From contig CM076668.1 in NCBI GenBank assembly GCA_038496675.1, positions 18,215,422 through 18,279,421 of the forward strand: a DNA stretch of 64,000 bases. The letters run 5' to 3'. Positions 1-11,033 of the stretch are shown here, in pieces. Position numbers and translations under genes: made by a program. The notes under the pieces were generated by a model. It made no database searches and was not told where the DNA came from. It was given only the letters and a program-made list of their open reading frames with translations. Each line of letters opens with the position of its first letter. Position 1 is the first letter of the stretch. The stretch is from Rachycentron canadum. Lineage: Eukaryota > Chordata > Actinopteri > Carangiformes > Rachycentridae.

Positions 1-2275
1 AAGGAGGGCTCCTCACGGGTCTCTGCGTCTGCTGCCCGCCCAGCGAATCCTGGGGTAGGTATCAAAGTACAGTAACCCACCGTACCGGCTGTCCACCCCC
101 TACAGGGTAATTAAAGCTCAACAGCTGACGGTCGCAATGTAAACAGCAAGATAAGACCAGCCATTAATTTGGAAAAAGGATTTCATCAGGGCGCTCAGAG
201 GAAGATTTCAGCTCCTTTTATTTGAGTAAAGATGCCAAAAAACTGAAAAAGTGAAAGCGCAGAGGCGTCATCAACAAAAACTGCCAAAAATACCCTTTTC
301 ACAGGATCATTATCACTGATACTCTGATGTGCGAGCAGCATTTCTGCAAAAAACTCAACTTTATGAAGACGTTTCTGCCAATGATCACATATTTCAGTGT
401 GGTTTCAACTTCCTCTTAGATTAAACCAGCCATCGTCTTTAAAACTGTTTGTATCCGGGGCTGTTTGTGGACGTTTTAGAGGCCTAGTCGACGTGTCCAC
501 AAACTCTGCCTAAAGGAACAGATCGTCTCATTATTCAGCTTCACTCAACCTCTGATGTGTTACACCAAAATAGCACCTTTACACCCAACGTTATGACTAT
601 ACACACGTTTTCTTGATCATTTTCCCTTGAAGAGCCACCAGCTAATCAACGGCGCGACGTTGTTTGAATCATTGACTCCGACACAAACGTTTTCAAGGTT
701 TAAAAGTCTTGACCTGAAACGTTTAATGCATCTCAGCATTTTTGAAAAGTGTAAGTTTACACCTGATTCAAACCCGTTCTCAGATTATTGGTGATGCTGC
801 ACCGGGATCAAAGTTTTTCAGATATATATAAATGTCAACTACCTTAAAAAAAAAAGGTGTCTGACTTAAAGACTGAGGCGACTTGATGATCAGCCAATAA
901 ACAACATGACTAATTACTATAGCTGACATGAACCCCAGACGAGTATTTCTACTCAGTGTTACTGTGTATTTCTACTCCACTACATTACAGATGCAAATAT
1001 TGTGTTTTTATAATATAATCAATAAAAAAAAAAGACTTAACAAGCCACCCTGCATCATAAAGCAGCTAAAATTAGCTCCATCTGCTGCAGCTGCAACTAT
1101 TTTTTCCGCACTGTGGCGTAAGATCTGACGACTTCTTCCACCTTAAAACTGAATTCATGTCCAGAGCTGAAGTGAAATGAAATGTTCAAATGTTCGTGTT
1201 TGACCCGAGCAGGCATGTGATATGTGAGTTGCTGTGTGAGCGTGGGGGCCCTGCATGCTCTTAAATCACAACAATGTGGACGTGAATAGAAACCAGCGGG
1301 GATCAGGGGATTCTTTACTATTCTTAGTGTGACAGTTTTCATCACACAATGAGTAGGAGGCAGATGAAATAATTCACCTCAGGCATCTGTAACAACATCA
1401 CGGTGCCTCTGCTCCCCCCCCCCTCGTTGTTGCCTCTGTGGGGCTCTTCGTGTTGAGGGGTAGTATCAGATAATTGATCTCAGTGAAAGCACTTTTTGGA
1501 CAATTGAATTGTGATTTTAAGGCTAAACTCGTCCACTTTTCTTCTCCTCCAGGCTGAGGGGAAGCGAGACGAGTGCACTTGCTGCATTAACACTCTTTAA
1601 TCCCCAGTGTCCCAAATCCCAGTTTTTTGGGGGTTTTTTTTTTTCCAGGCATCAAGAGTTTTCAGTCCCAGATAGGAATAGGAATCATGTCGTTTTCTCA
1701 TGCCATCTTAACCCTGGAGTCTTGGTTCATGTTTCTGTGTTTACAAGTAAACACAACATTGGCAGCTTCAGCAATTCAATGAACTAATGTGATGCAGATT
1801 GTTCTTTATAAACCAGTGGGAAGGTGGAGGGGGAAAAAATCCCCAAGTCTCCCTCTGGATTAATGTCCTGCCTCAAACCTTAGAGGAGAGAGGTTTTATC
1901 TTTTTTTTTTTTTCTTTCTTTAAATGGATTTTTTTTTTCTTTAAATAGCTGTGACATGGAGAAAATATCCAAAACTGCCATCTGGATGGGATGACAGTGT
2001 TAAATCCCTTCACATCAAGATTATACTCAGCTGCAATCCGCAAGAATAAGGCAGATCTAGTTGCTTTGAAGACATTTTTAATTAAATGTCCAAACCCAAA
2101 GGAGATGAGGTCAAAGCCCAGAACTTACCTCAAGCACAAAGAAGCATTTGCGACGCATTTCCACTCCTTTATTTTTCACATTATTTTCACCTGTGTTGTT
2201 AATTTTCTTCCTACGACCCGATGAAACCTCTGCTTGATTTTATCCTCCGGGCTCAAATGTGCTGAAGAAAAGTCA
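1..2275. other. Intergenic DNA, no supported gene
   Basis: No reading frame here looks coding. Positions 925-1015 carry a degenerate 'tattTCTACTCagtg...' stretch resembling the 'tactTTTACTCaagtac' repeat seen again near 19690, 22775 and 30150. T-rich runs lie at 1625-1650 and 1900-1945. On the minus strand, positions 1-50 read as a possible splice acceptor (CCCCAG at about 50-45) followed by an open frame running off the window. That is too little to call an exon. Confidence 0.5.
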
Positions 2276-2407
2276 GAGCAACACAATTTCTCTGATGGCG
2301 CCAAAGATGTTGTCGCTGTTGTTGTTGGAGATGTGAACCAGCGAGGGCGCGTAGCCAGAGAGAAACCCGCCGGTCCCCAAGTGAGATGTCCGGATGACCA
2401 CCAGGGT
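2276..2407 (-). other. 44-codon open stretch with coding-like codon use, unidentified
   Basis: Minus-strand codons run from just after an in-frame TAA (2410-2408) to a TGA (2275-2273). The third positions are rich in C and G, and the residues (for example HLGTGGFLSGYAPSLVHIS, then FGAIREIVLL at the end) look like real protein. There is no ATG, and no AG acceptor between the upstream stop and the start of the good frame, so it is not an intact exon as it stands. It could be a gene relic, a frameshifted last exon or chance. I do not recognise the family. Confidence 0.2.
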
Positions 2408-3000
2408 TTATGTTCCGACACGGCCATCTAATAAAAGAGAGGAGGGGGAGGAGGAGAAGGAGAAGGAGCCCGGGAGCGCAAACATTTCAGCTGGTGATGA
2501 ACTGTCCTCCCCGCTCGCCTCCGGTCCTCCGGTCCTCGGTGCTCCGGTCCTCGGTCCTCGGTCCTCGGCTGCTCTAATCAAGTCAGTTTGTGCTTCAGGA
2601 CCTGGAAACCGGATCCACCGCGGAGGGGACGCGCACCGTGAGCCGGGCCACCGCCGTCCCCTTCAGGGCTGCTCCCCCCGTAGAACCAAACTCCTTTCAC
2701 ACGCGTGGTTTACCGCGCAGGTTACCGGGAGCTACACCGTCATGCGCCCCCCTCCACCACCACCACCGCCACCAGCCCCCCAAACCGCTCCACCGCCGGC
2801 CCCTGCTGCATACCCCGGCTCCCGGCTCCCGGCTCCCGGCTCCCGGCTCCTGGCTCCTGGCTCCCGGCTCCTGCCTACAGCTCCTCTCCGCCCACGTTGT
2901 GCCACTTCGCCGCGAGTATCCGACGCGACTGAGGAATTACTCCGTTCCTCGTCCCGGAGTTAATCGTGCATCAGATCCCCGCTGTTCCGGATCCTAATCT
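2340..3000. promoter_or_regulatory. CpG-rich island-like patch
   Basis: This stretch is far richer in G, C and CpG than its surroundings (for example ACGCGTGG at 2701-2708 and ACCGCGGAGG near 2617). CpG-dense patches like this usually mark promoters in vertebrates. Long open frames on the plus strand here are Pro/Arg/Ser-rich by-products of composition. No confident first exon is visible. If it is a promoter, its gene may run leftwards on the minus strand and out of the window. Confidence 0.35.
2817..2872. repeat. 7-bp minisatellite, about 8 copies
   Basis: Tandem copies of GGCTCCC, with some GGCTCCT variants, run head to tail inside the CpG-rich patch. The repeat accounts for the Pro/Gly/Ser-rich open frames across it. 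Confidence 0.85.
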
Positions 3001-3530
3001 TTAATCCATTTGCAGTCTAGATGTTGCCGCTGTGAGAAAGTTAAAGGACTGAAGTGGCTGAGGAAGGGGTGGGTCCGTGCGCATCGCTGAAGAGGAGCGA
3101 GGCTCTTATGAAGCAAACCAGGAAAGGGAACCCTTTTAACATGTGCCCCAATTTTGCAGATGAATTAGTGCCAGAGCTCCGAGTTAACAGCTTTGGCTGT
3201 GACAGACGGTTCCACTGTGTCAATAAAGTTAAGCATCCCCCCGGGGGATCTTTTTAAATAACCCAACATCCAGTGGAAACCAGCTCCAAAAACACGCTCT
3301 TGTGATTTTAATGCGCGTGCGTTGAGATCAGCACTGAAACAATGACTCAATCAATTAGTTAATCAGCTGGAAATGAATCGTAAACAACGAGATTCTGATT
3401 TAAATTAGACAAAAGGTGACTAAAGGGGAAAGAAAGACAAAAACCAAATGTTACACACAAAATAGTGAGTCTGTTTTTTTTTTTTGTTTTGTTTTTTTTT
3501 TTATAGTGGGGCTTTAAAAGTTCAAGTGGT

Positions 3531-4271
3531 CATTGTTTGGCCACTTGGGGGCAGCAGATGTGAGCCACACACAACAGCTCACACATTTTCACCTGATAAA
3601 GTTAAAATCCAAATAGTGGCTCATTTCATTTCAATGGCAGAGCAGCCATTTCATTTGTATCTGTTAAATAACCAGAAATCCAATGTCGGAGTGACACAGG
3701 CCAATGCGAACAGCTGAGCTGGTTCAAATCCTGGCTCTGTCACTTCCCACTTCCCGTCTCATGCCAGCGCCATCCTGACATCGGATCACAACGTTCTGGT
3801 TTATGAGGAACCAAACATCTACTACATGTTATGATGTCACAAACTGGCTCAGTGAACGTGTCAAGGAGGGAAGTCCGCGCAAAGTTACGCTAAAGACGAT
3901 TAAAATAAACAAAGAAATAAACAATGGGATGTGGAAATCAGCGAGTTTATCCATGGCAGCGCACGGGCGCATTTAATCCCCCAGAAGGTCCAGGCGAACT
4001 GCAGAGGTCTGCGGAGGTCCGCCAGGAAAACCTTCAAGACAGTGACGGGGACGCCACAGTGGCGCAATGTCTTTCTGACGTTACCTTGTCTCCTCTCACC
4101 GTCACGAACCCACCAAGAATTATCGGCTGGCCTGACCTCGGGAGCTGGTGGAGACCAAACACGGAGCAACTGCAACATGAAAGGTCACGTGTAAATAACC
4201 AACTGTTCAAACCAGTTCTCCATCAGATTCTTCATGATTTCTGTTCACTGCCCCCAAGTGGCCAAATAATT
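3531..4271. mobile_element. Possible MITE-like element with 24-bp inverted ends
   Basis: Positions 3531-3554 and the reverse complement of 4248-4271 match at 22 of 24 bases. They share the 19-base core TTTGGCCACTTGGGGGCAG, followed inward by unrelated sequence. The interior has no transposase frame, so this would be a non-autonomous DNA element about 740 bp long. The TTTGGCCACT..GGGGGCAG string is also common in fish genomes on its own, so two unrelated insertions in opposite orientation remain possible. Confidence 0.4.
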
Positions 4272-6005
4272 TTAAAAAGGATTGAAGCCAAATGGTAAAG
4301 TTGTGGATTGTAAAACCAAAACAAGGAGCTGAAAGACATTAAAACACTCCGCACTTATAATTCTCCATGGGTTTGACACTATGGGCAACTGTGTTTAAAT
4401 AACTTAGAGTGGTGATGTATTAACTATATCAACCTCAGTTTCCTCAAGGCTGTAAAAACCCACAATCCTTCAAAGAGCAGTCAAAGACAGAAACATTACT
4501 CTCTGGTTGAACAGCTCATTCTCATTCTTTCATTTTAAGGAGGTCACAAGCCAAAAAGGTTGGGAAACATCGGTTTAAGACATTTAGAAATGGAGAAATG
4601 CCAGATATTCTCTGGTTCCAGCTTCTCAGATTTGATTAGTTTCAGATTTTTAAAAAAAAATCTTGGTAAATCGAATCTTTGAGTTTGGGAGAATTGGTCG
4701 GACAAAACAAGACATTTGAGGACGTCTCCTTCGGCTCAGAAATTGTGCATTTGTCACATTATCGTCTGACATTTGACTGGCGAAACAGTTAATCACCAGT
4801 TTAATCGATATTGAGAAGAATCATTCGCTGCTGTCCTGTTTCGTATTTTGCGGCACCAGTGACCTCCATCCCTGTGGTGCTCCTGTCCCTGCTCATTTCA
4901 ATCCAAATTAATAATTTACACAACATATTATATTGTTTGATGTGATATTATGCTCACATGCAGGAGGAGGGGTGGCATGGCAGCTAATATATACCACCGG
5001 GGCTTTGAGTGCACAAAATGCTTTATGCACAGTGTGCTAAAGCTTTCTTTAGACCCACTGACGTGCAAAGAGGCATTATTCAAAAGATGCTTTAATTCAA
5101 GGTGACAGTGCCCTCCCCTGAGTATGCCATCTCGTGAAGTGTCAGTAGTGGCAACAAGGAGACCATAGCAAAGTGGGTTATGCGGTTTGGATACTGTTTT
5201 GACTTATGGGTATAAACCTGCTCCTTGTAGGACACAGTGTACCCACGAACCATATACACACCTGTCTTTGAGACTAGCACTCAGGTGCTGAAAGGTGTTG
5301 TGTTAATCTGCAGGACAGGTGCCATTCATCCTTTAGTGGAACCATTTGTTTTGGTCTTGATGTGGATTTTCTGAGAGGCCACCTGGGTTTATTCAAGAAG
5401 ATTGTGTAAGACGGTACTTTTAATCCCCTTCCCTTCATCTGGATGAATTCGCCATCAAGCAGACTGTGGTCCGACCCCTCCTCCTCCTCCTCCTCCTCTT
5501 CTTCATCTAATCTGAAACACAATTTATCTTCAATCTAGGCGTGAGACATCCCCGGTGCAAAAGGTCATTCCAGATGCACGGACGATGGCAGAACAGGCGT
5601 TCATTGCATGTTGGGGTGCAGTACATTTATGTAATGAACGTGCACTCTCCCCTGTTAAGGCCCAGATTAACACGCTGTTCCCTTCATGAGTGCATCTGGT
5701 GATGAAAATGTCTAACCTGCAGACCCAGCATGTGACGACAGAGACAGCAGCATGGGAAGGAATTTACGCCTTGATGAATCCGTTCTCGTTCTGATTTCAG
5801 AATAGAATATAGAAAAACGTCCTTCCTTTCCCGCTTTTCTTGGCCTTATGCAATACCTAATTTTATATATAAGTAATTCAATTAAATAAAGTAATTTTAG
5901 GAGGAGATAATTAAGGCATAACAGTTGATTTTTGACTTCTCAGCGTCTCCATGCCCGTCCAGACAGATGTCAAAGGAACTGACCGCCTGTAGTAAAGAAT
6001 TTAAC
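4272..6005. other. Intergenic DNA, no supported gene
   Basis: I see no coding signal. A (CTC)n tract lies near 5478-5500, and poly-A/T runs are scattered through it. Confidence 0.5.
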
Positions 6006-6009
6006 ACCT

Positions 6010-6275
6010 AGATCGAGTGGAATAGTCTTTTCTGTTTGAGGAAGCGCTCAAAGTCCTGATCTAAGTCCAACTGAAAACCTTTAGAGAGAGCTGAAATCTG
6101 CCATTGCAAAAATGAGCCTCGCAAACTTTAAGTGTTTGGACACGAAGCAGCGGCAGGAAGTACCTGCAGACGTGTGCAAGACACTGCTAGATGGCTACAA
6201 GAAATGTTAAGAGGCCGTCACTGTTGCCAAAGGCTCTGCAACCAATTATTAGTGACGGGTGCCAATAATCGTGTC
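6010..6275 (+). mobile_element. Decayed Tc1/mariner transposase 3' end
   Basis: Read in fragments, the DNA corresponds to the end of a Tc1-type DDE transposase: the 'SP(D)L.P.ENL.REL' block near 6048-6095, then 'C(K)TLLDGYKKC' near 6175-6207 and a final 'VTVAKGSATNY'-like end before the stop at about 6250. In-frame stops (TGA, TAA) and small indels show that it is dead. Only the 3' part of the element remains. Confidence 0.7.
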
Positions 6276-6499
6276 TGGGGTACTGTTTGTGTTTGATTTA
6301 TTTCACTGTTGTGCAAGTTTTTTGCAGCCTGTCCTGTTTGTTTGATGTGATCTGGCTGTGGCGTCTCTGGAGCTTTCGACCTCGTCACAGTCTTCATCAG
6401 CTGAATATGTGTCTTCATATTACATAAATATCTGTGTTGCTGTAATTGAGCGTGCTCCAATTTCTTGATGACACCAAAGCAAAGTCAGTAATTGTTTCT

Positions 6500-7830
6500 A
6501 ATTGTTCGTTGACCTAGTTTCATAATGATAAATTAATTTATCCAATAACTGTGGAAAACCTCAGAGTAAACCAGGAAGTGGGCCTTGAGTTGGGATTTGT
6601 CAGTGATGAATTGTCAAGCTCAACTTTTTAAGACAACACAGTTGAGAGTTGTGTTGCTCAAAGACCTGAAAATCATGAAAAGTTTGCACATTAACATGTG
6701 TTTGACAACCGAGAAAACTAAAGACCATTTGATACGGTCGAAGGCTCCAGAACAAGACAGTTAGCCAAGGTTGAGTTGAGTTTGTTCTGCCAACTATTCT
6801 TCCTGAGGTCAAGAATAAATTATTGAGCTCATAATTTTTAATGAGAAGTTTGAACGTCTACGTTTTCATGGTCAGTAAGAAAACGTTCAGCTGAGAAAGA
6901 CCGCGTGATACAGAATCGTAGAAAGTTTCAAGTAAGTTGACCCGGGGATGAAAATGTTTTAGCGACTGCTGTTTCCAAGGTCAGGGACCATAAATCCTGG
7001 AGGAGTTACACAGTTCAAAGCTCATAAACAATCTAGTAAATGGACCCAGTGTTGAGATTATTTTGTCAACTGCTTCAAGATGAATGAGAAGTCACTGAGA
7101 AAAAGTCCACTTAGTTTCAGGGACATCAGTCTGCTGATGAAAACAGCAGCCGTGCCCTAATTCGGGGGCCGCATCCTTCAGAGGATGCGGTCTACAAAGG
7201 TGCGGTGCTTGGCGGCCATTGTAGAGCAGGAAGGCCAAAACCGAAACAAGATGGTCTGATCTACAGAGGATTTCCAAAGCACGGCTCCCATCGCCTACAA
7301 CGGGGCCACGAAGGATCCACCTGCTGGAGCCTTTGTTTCGCAGGAAAAGGAGGACACGTTAAATGACCACAGTCGAAGGAGCCTTTGAAATGGGACAGTC
7401 TGGTCGCACCGGCTGGTCCTCAGATGAAGCCTTCAAAGGATACAGCCCCTGAACTGGGACACAGATAGTGTGATACGATTGAAAGCTCCAGAACGAGCGA
7501 GTCAGTGGATCTTGAGTTGAGACTATTTTGCCCTCTGGTGCTTCTAAGGTCAGATTCTCTAACCTGTGGAGGAGCCGAGCACCTGAGCGATGAATCTCCA
7601 GGGATCCTGCAGAAGATCGTGTGATGCAGTGAAAAGTGAGTGAGTGAGGGAGTGAGGGAGTGAGGGAGTGAGGGAGGTGGGGATTGCTTTGTCAAAATTT
7701 TAAAGCAATTTTTAATGCATCAGTTGTCAGTAGAGAAAGTTGCATAATCAGAAATTCATTCATCCAATCAATGTAACAAACTTCAAAAGCTTTTTAGTAG
7801 AGAAAACTTGTCAAGTCACTCAGTGAGATG
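6500..7830. repeat. Cluster of diverged direct repeats
   Basis: Similar phrases recur several times in the same orientation: 'cttGAGTTGggatt(at)TTTGtcaact' (near 6585, 6770, 7050 and 7510), 'gtGATACgntcGAAgGCTCCAGAACnagnnAGT' (near 6730 and 7470) and 'TTCcaAGGTCAGg'. The unit appears to be a few hundred bases and is strongly diverged. Positions 7150-7440 have the look of a separate inserted element. They contain a perfect 9-bp hairpin, CCGCATCCT (7169-7177) and AGGATGCGG (7182-7190), around a TCAG loop. Confidence 0.5.
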
Positions 7831-7864
7831 GTGACCTAGAAAAAGGCATCGGCTTCACATTGAA

Positions 7865-7867
<3 letters not shown>

Positions 7868-7904
<37 letters not shown>

Positions 7905-7930
7905 TGTGTGTTTGTGTGTCTGTTTGTGTG
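7868..7930. repeat. (GT)n microsatellite
   Basis: A pure GT tract with a few TTTG interruptions at its 3' side. It explains the Cys-Val and Thr-His frames on the two strands. Confidence 0.97.
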
Positions 7931-8945
7931 TCAGGCGTGTGCGTTCATGCTGATTCTTGTTTTGAGTTTTTGCCACATCTGTGCACTGTGTCTTACTGGC
8001 ACATTCAGAGCAACACATCAAGAGCTCCCCCAACAATAACAAACACAAAGCGGTCTAAAACACACCGGCCTCCGCAGAACAATCTGCAGGCTCAGTCAGG
8101 ACGGGCGTGCGAGGAACAAACAAAGGCAGCGTGCTGAAGAGAACAAGGAACACTGGTTCTGCTTATGCACTGACAGGGGACAACATACTGTATATTTATG
8201 ATGTGCATGTTTCCAAACACCACGTCTTCCTTCCTTCCTCTTACACACCCAAACGCACAGAGATATTTCATGAGGTAAACAATTTCAAGAGTCAGTCCTT
8301 GAACCAGGTTTGTGACAAAGCCAATATGAGTTATTGGTGAAGCCTTCGGAAGATGGTGTATTGATTTTATGACACAGCTGGATGTAGTAGCACCTTCCGA
8401 GCATGACACAACTTGGTGCATGCTAATAAGGTCGCCTGATAACGTGTGGGTTGTCGTGTAGGTTCACCGATAACCTTTAGACACAAGTAGGTCCATCTAG
8501 AAATCCATATAGCCTTTTTTCCTGTGTTAAGTAGCCTCATTAGCATTTCTCATCCACATGCAAAACAGCCATGACATTTACACTCTGTACGGTAAGTGTG
8601 GCGAGCAGAGGATTATTGTCCTCTGATCACAAAAAAAAAAAAAAAAACGAATGTAGTGGTTTTCAACACAGGATGAAACGCACACAGCTTTTCATTTCCG
8701 ATACTCCTTTAGGGATTACGTCCTGACAATCGTGCTTGGAAAAAACGTCATCTGGTTTGTGAAATTTTAGGGAGTCTTCATCTTCCAGTCCTGACACGGG
8801 GACGGAGATGGTGGTTGTGTAAGACGATAATAACACGAATAACACAGATGAGATTGTAATCTGTGCCTGGGATGATCTGTCACTGTGCCGTAACCGTCCA
8901 TGTAACCATAAAACTCTGATGTTTACTGGAGGCAGCAAACATCAG
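7931..8945. other. Intergenic DNA, no supported gene
   Basis: No coding frame or repeat that I recognise. A poly-A run of about 17 bases lies at 8631-8647, which may be the tail of a retroposed insert. Confidence 0.45.
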
Positions 8946-9107
8946 GAGTGTATACAAGGAGTGAACAAATAAACAGAAATACAAATTCAGACAAAATATA
9001 CAAAAGAATAAAGTAAACAAACACAAAAAAAAGAATTCAATTAAAACAAAAGATATAAAAAATATAAAATTTATTTAAAAAGTATATTAATGATTTTATT
9101 ATTATTA
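8946..9107. repeat. Left copy of a 162-bp sequence repeated across the gap
   Basis: These bases (starting GAGTGTATACAAGGAG) reappear without a visible difference at 9372-9533, directly after the run of N. Exact identity on both sides of an assembly gap points to two overlapping contig ends that were joined rather than merged. Confidence 0.9.
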
Positions 9108-9122
9108 CTGTCTCTTATACAC
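9108..9122. other. Sequencing adapter remnant (Nextera mosaic end)
   Basis: CTGTCTCTTATACAC is the first 15 bases of the standard Nextera/Tn5 mosaic-end adapter read-through sequence. It lies directly against the gap, where the repeated copy at 9534 instead continues as ATT repeats. The simplest reading is untrimmed adapter at a contig end, not fish DNA. Confidence 0.93.
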
Positions 9123-9371
9123 NNNNNNNNNNNNNNNNNNNNNNNNNNNNNNNNNNNNNNNNNNNNNNNNNNNNNNNNNNNNNNNNNNNNNNNNNNNNNN
9201 NNNNNNNNNNNNNNNNNNNNNNNNNNNNNNNNNNNNNNNNNNNNNNNNNNNNNNNNNNNNNNNNNNNNNNNNNNNNNNNNNNNNNNNNNNNNNNNNNNNN
9301 NNNNNNNNNNNNNNNNNNNNNNNNNNNNNNNNNNNNNNNNNNNNNNNNNNNNNNNNNNNNNNNNNNNNNNN
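9123..9371. other. Assembly gap (249 N)
   Basis: An unsequenced run. Its flanks duplicate each other, so the true gap may be zero or negative in length. Confidence 0.99.
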
Positions 9372-9519
9372 GAGTGTATACAAGGAGTGAACAAATAAAC
9401 AGAAATACAAATTCAGACAAAATATACAAAAGAATAAAGTAAACAAACACAAAAAAAAGAATTCAATTAAAACAAAAGATATAAAAAATATAAAATTTAT
9501 TTAAAAAGTATATTAATGA

Positions 9520-9533
<14 letters not shown>
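9372..9533. repeat. Right copy of the 162-bp gap-flanking sequence
   Basis: Matches 8946-9107. It continues into an (ATT)n tract and genuine sequence at 9534, so this copy is the one that joins the rest of the scaffold. Confidence 0.9.
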
Positions 9534-9550
<17 letters not shown>

Positions 9551-10560
9551 GAATTAACTAAATTTAAAAAAGCAAACGTTTAAGTACATTTTAAAAATAC
9601 CAATAAAAATACAAGTGGAAATCACATTTCAAAAAGTAAAATTAAAAATTTGGGAGAAAAAAAAATAATTAAGGAAAGCCTTTATGAAATGTTTAATTAA
9701 TGAAAAAAATAAGATTTAAAAAAAATCATAAATAATCGACAAAAAGGTGAAAGTGAAAAATAAAATAATAAGTAAAAATCATTATTACTATATTATAACT
9801 ACAAATTCAAACAGAAATATGAATAAAAGAGAAACAGGTGTTCCCAGCCCACGGGGAATTGAAGTGACTGCTCCCTTAATTCATTTGGACGCTGAAAGTG
9901 TGTTACATCCATCCATTACCTTAATGAAGCCACCAGCAAATGGACAACAAGATGCAGCAGGTCAGTCTCCTTGAACCTTTTCTAACAGATTTGCTTCATT
10001 TTTTCATCCATCATTTACTGTTTCAATCTGTGTGGATCAATATTTCTATCCATTCATCCATCTGCTCTCTATCTGTACGAATGTGTCTTCTCCTGCATCG
10101 CTGTCTGTTCTCATGTTAGAAAACAAGAGAAGGCTCGAAAAACCCTCCCTTGTTCCCTCCACCACTGCATCTAATGTAATAGACACTTGGTAGTTTACTT
10201 GACAGTGAGCATTTAATTAAGATTTTGGGCACTTAATCATCATAATTTTGCATCCTCGCTGACAGCTACCGAGTCGCACAATGGTAATTTGCGTGGATAA
10301 ATTTACATTGAATTTGGACTCACAGCAGGCTCCTGTTCTCATTGGGAAAATAGACTCAGGCTTCTGGGCCTAGCGAGTGATTTCAGCCTGAGAGTCGACA
10401 TCCACGTGTCTCTGTGAAACTGTACGAGGAGCAGGTGAAGATGACGGCAACAGTATTTCAAGTGTATATGTAAGTAAAAGTATTTATCACGAAGAAAAGA
10501 ATTGGTAAAATAAAAATTAAAACAATTGCTGCGCCAAAAGAAGAAATGTTAATGAAATTC
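9534..10560. other. AT-rich intergenic DNA
   Basis: Very A-rich, low-complexity sequence to about 9830, then ordinary intergenic DNA. No gene is supported. Confidence 0.5.
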
Positions 10561-10965
10561 CCCCTTTCGTCAAGAATCTTGAAACCATAAACGTTAACCT
10601 CATGGTGGCGCTAGAAAATTCAGTAGGATTCATCATCAAGGAACCACGAATGTCTGCACTGAATTATGTGCCAGTCAGCCTCATTCAGCCTCTGGGCACC
10701 ATGAATGTTTGTTTTCGTTTTGTTTTTTTTTAAGGCAATCCATCCAAACTCTGTTCAGCTGTGGCGACTGAAAGCCAACAATATCACCCACATGATGGCG
10801 CTAGAGGAAAATCCATGGGGAACGTGAAGGTCCATGAAATGTCAGAGCAATCCATCCCATAGTTGTTGAGATGCTTCAACCTGGACCAAAGCGGTGAACC
10901 AACTGGTTGGCTGACATTGCCGTCCATAGTGCCAAGCTGCTACCAGGGCTAAAAAGGGAAAAGGG
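10560..10965 (+). repeat. Interspersed repeat, 'hybrid ATGATGGCGCTAGAGG' family
   Basis: Contains the phrases CACATGATGGCGCTAGAGGAAA, 'GAGcAATCCATCCcATAGTTGTTGAGATgcTTcAacCTGGACCAAAG' and a 3' end 'GCCgtCCATAGtGCCAaGCTGCTAcCAgGGCTAAAAA'. I recognise this as a short repeat common in percomorph genomes. It ends at the CA microsatellite. Partial relatives lie at 54430-54670, 56340-56465 and 57140-57190. Confidence 0.6.
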
Positions 10966-10968
10966 CTT

Positions 10969-10970
10969 CG

Positions 10971-11030
<60 letters not shown>
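10969..11030. repeat. (CG)n(CA)n microsatellite
   Basis: A short CG tract passes directly into about 25 CA units. Confidence 0.97.

Positions 11031-11033
<3 letters not shown>

Noticed and set aside
2394..2997. Long overlapping plus-strand open frames (up to 189 codons)
   Set aside because: They are Pro/Arg/Ser-rich, overlap each other in three frames, and cross a 7-bp minisatellite. High GC removes stop codons by chance.
3713..3740. tRNA-like B box (GGTTCAAATCC at 3721-3731)
   Set aside because: No matching A box or cloverleaf stems can be formed around it; at best a decayed SINE fragment.
7836..8137. Open frames across the GT microsatellite on both strands
   Set aside because: They are translations of a dinucleotide repeat (Cys-Val or Thr-His runs).
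9071..9452. Open frames spanning the gap
   Set aside because: They exist only because N codons are read as open.
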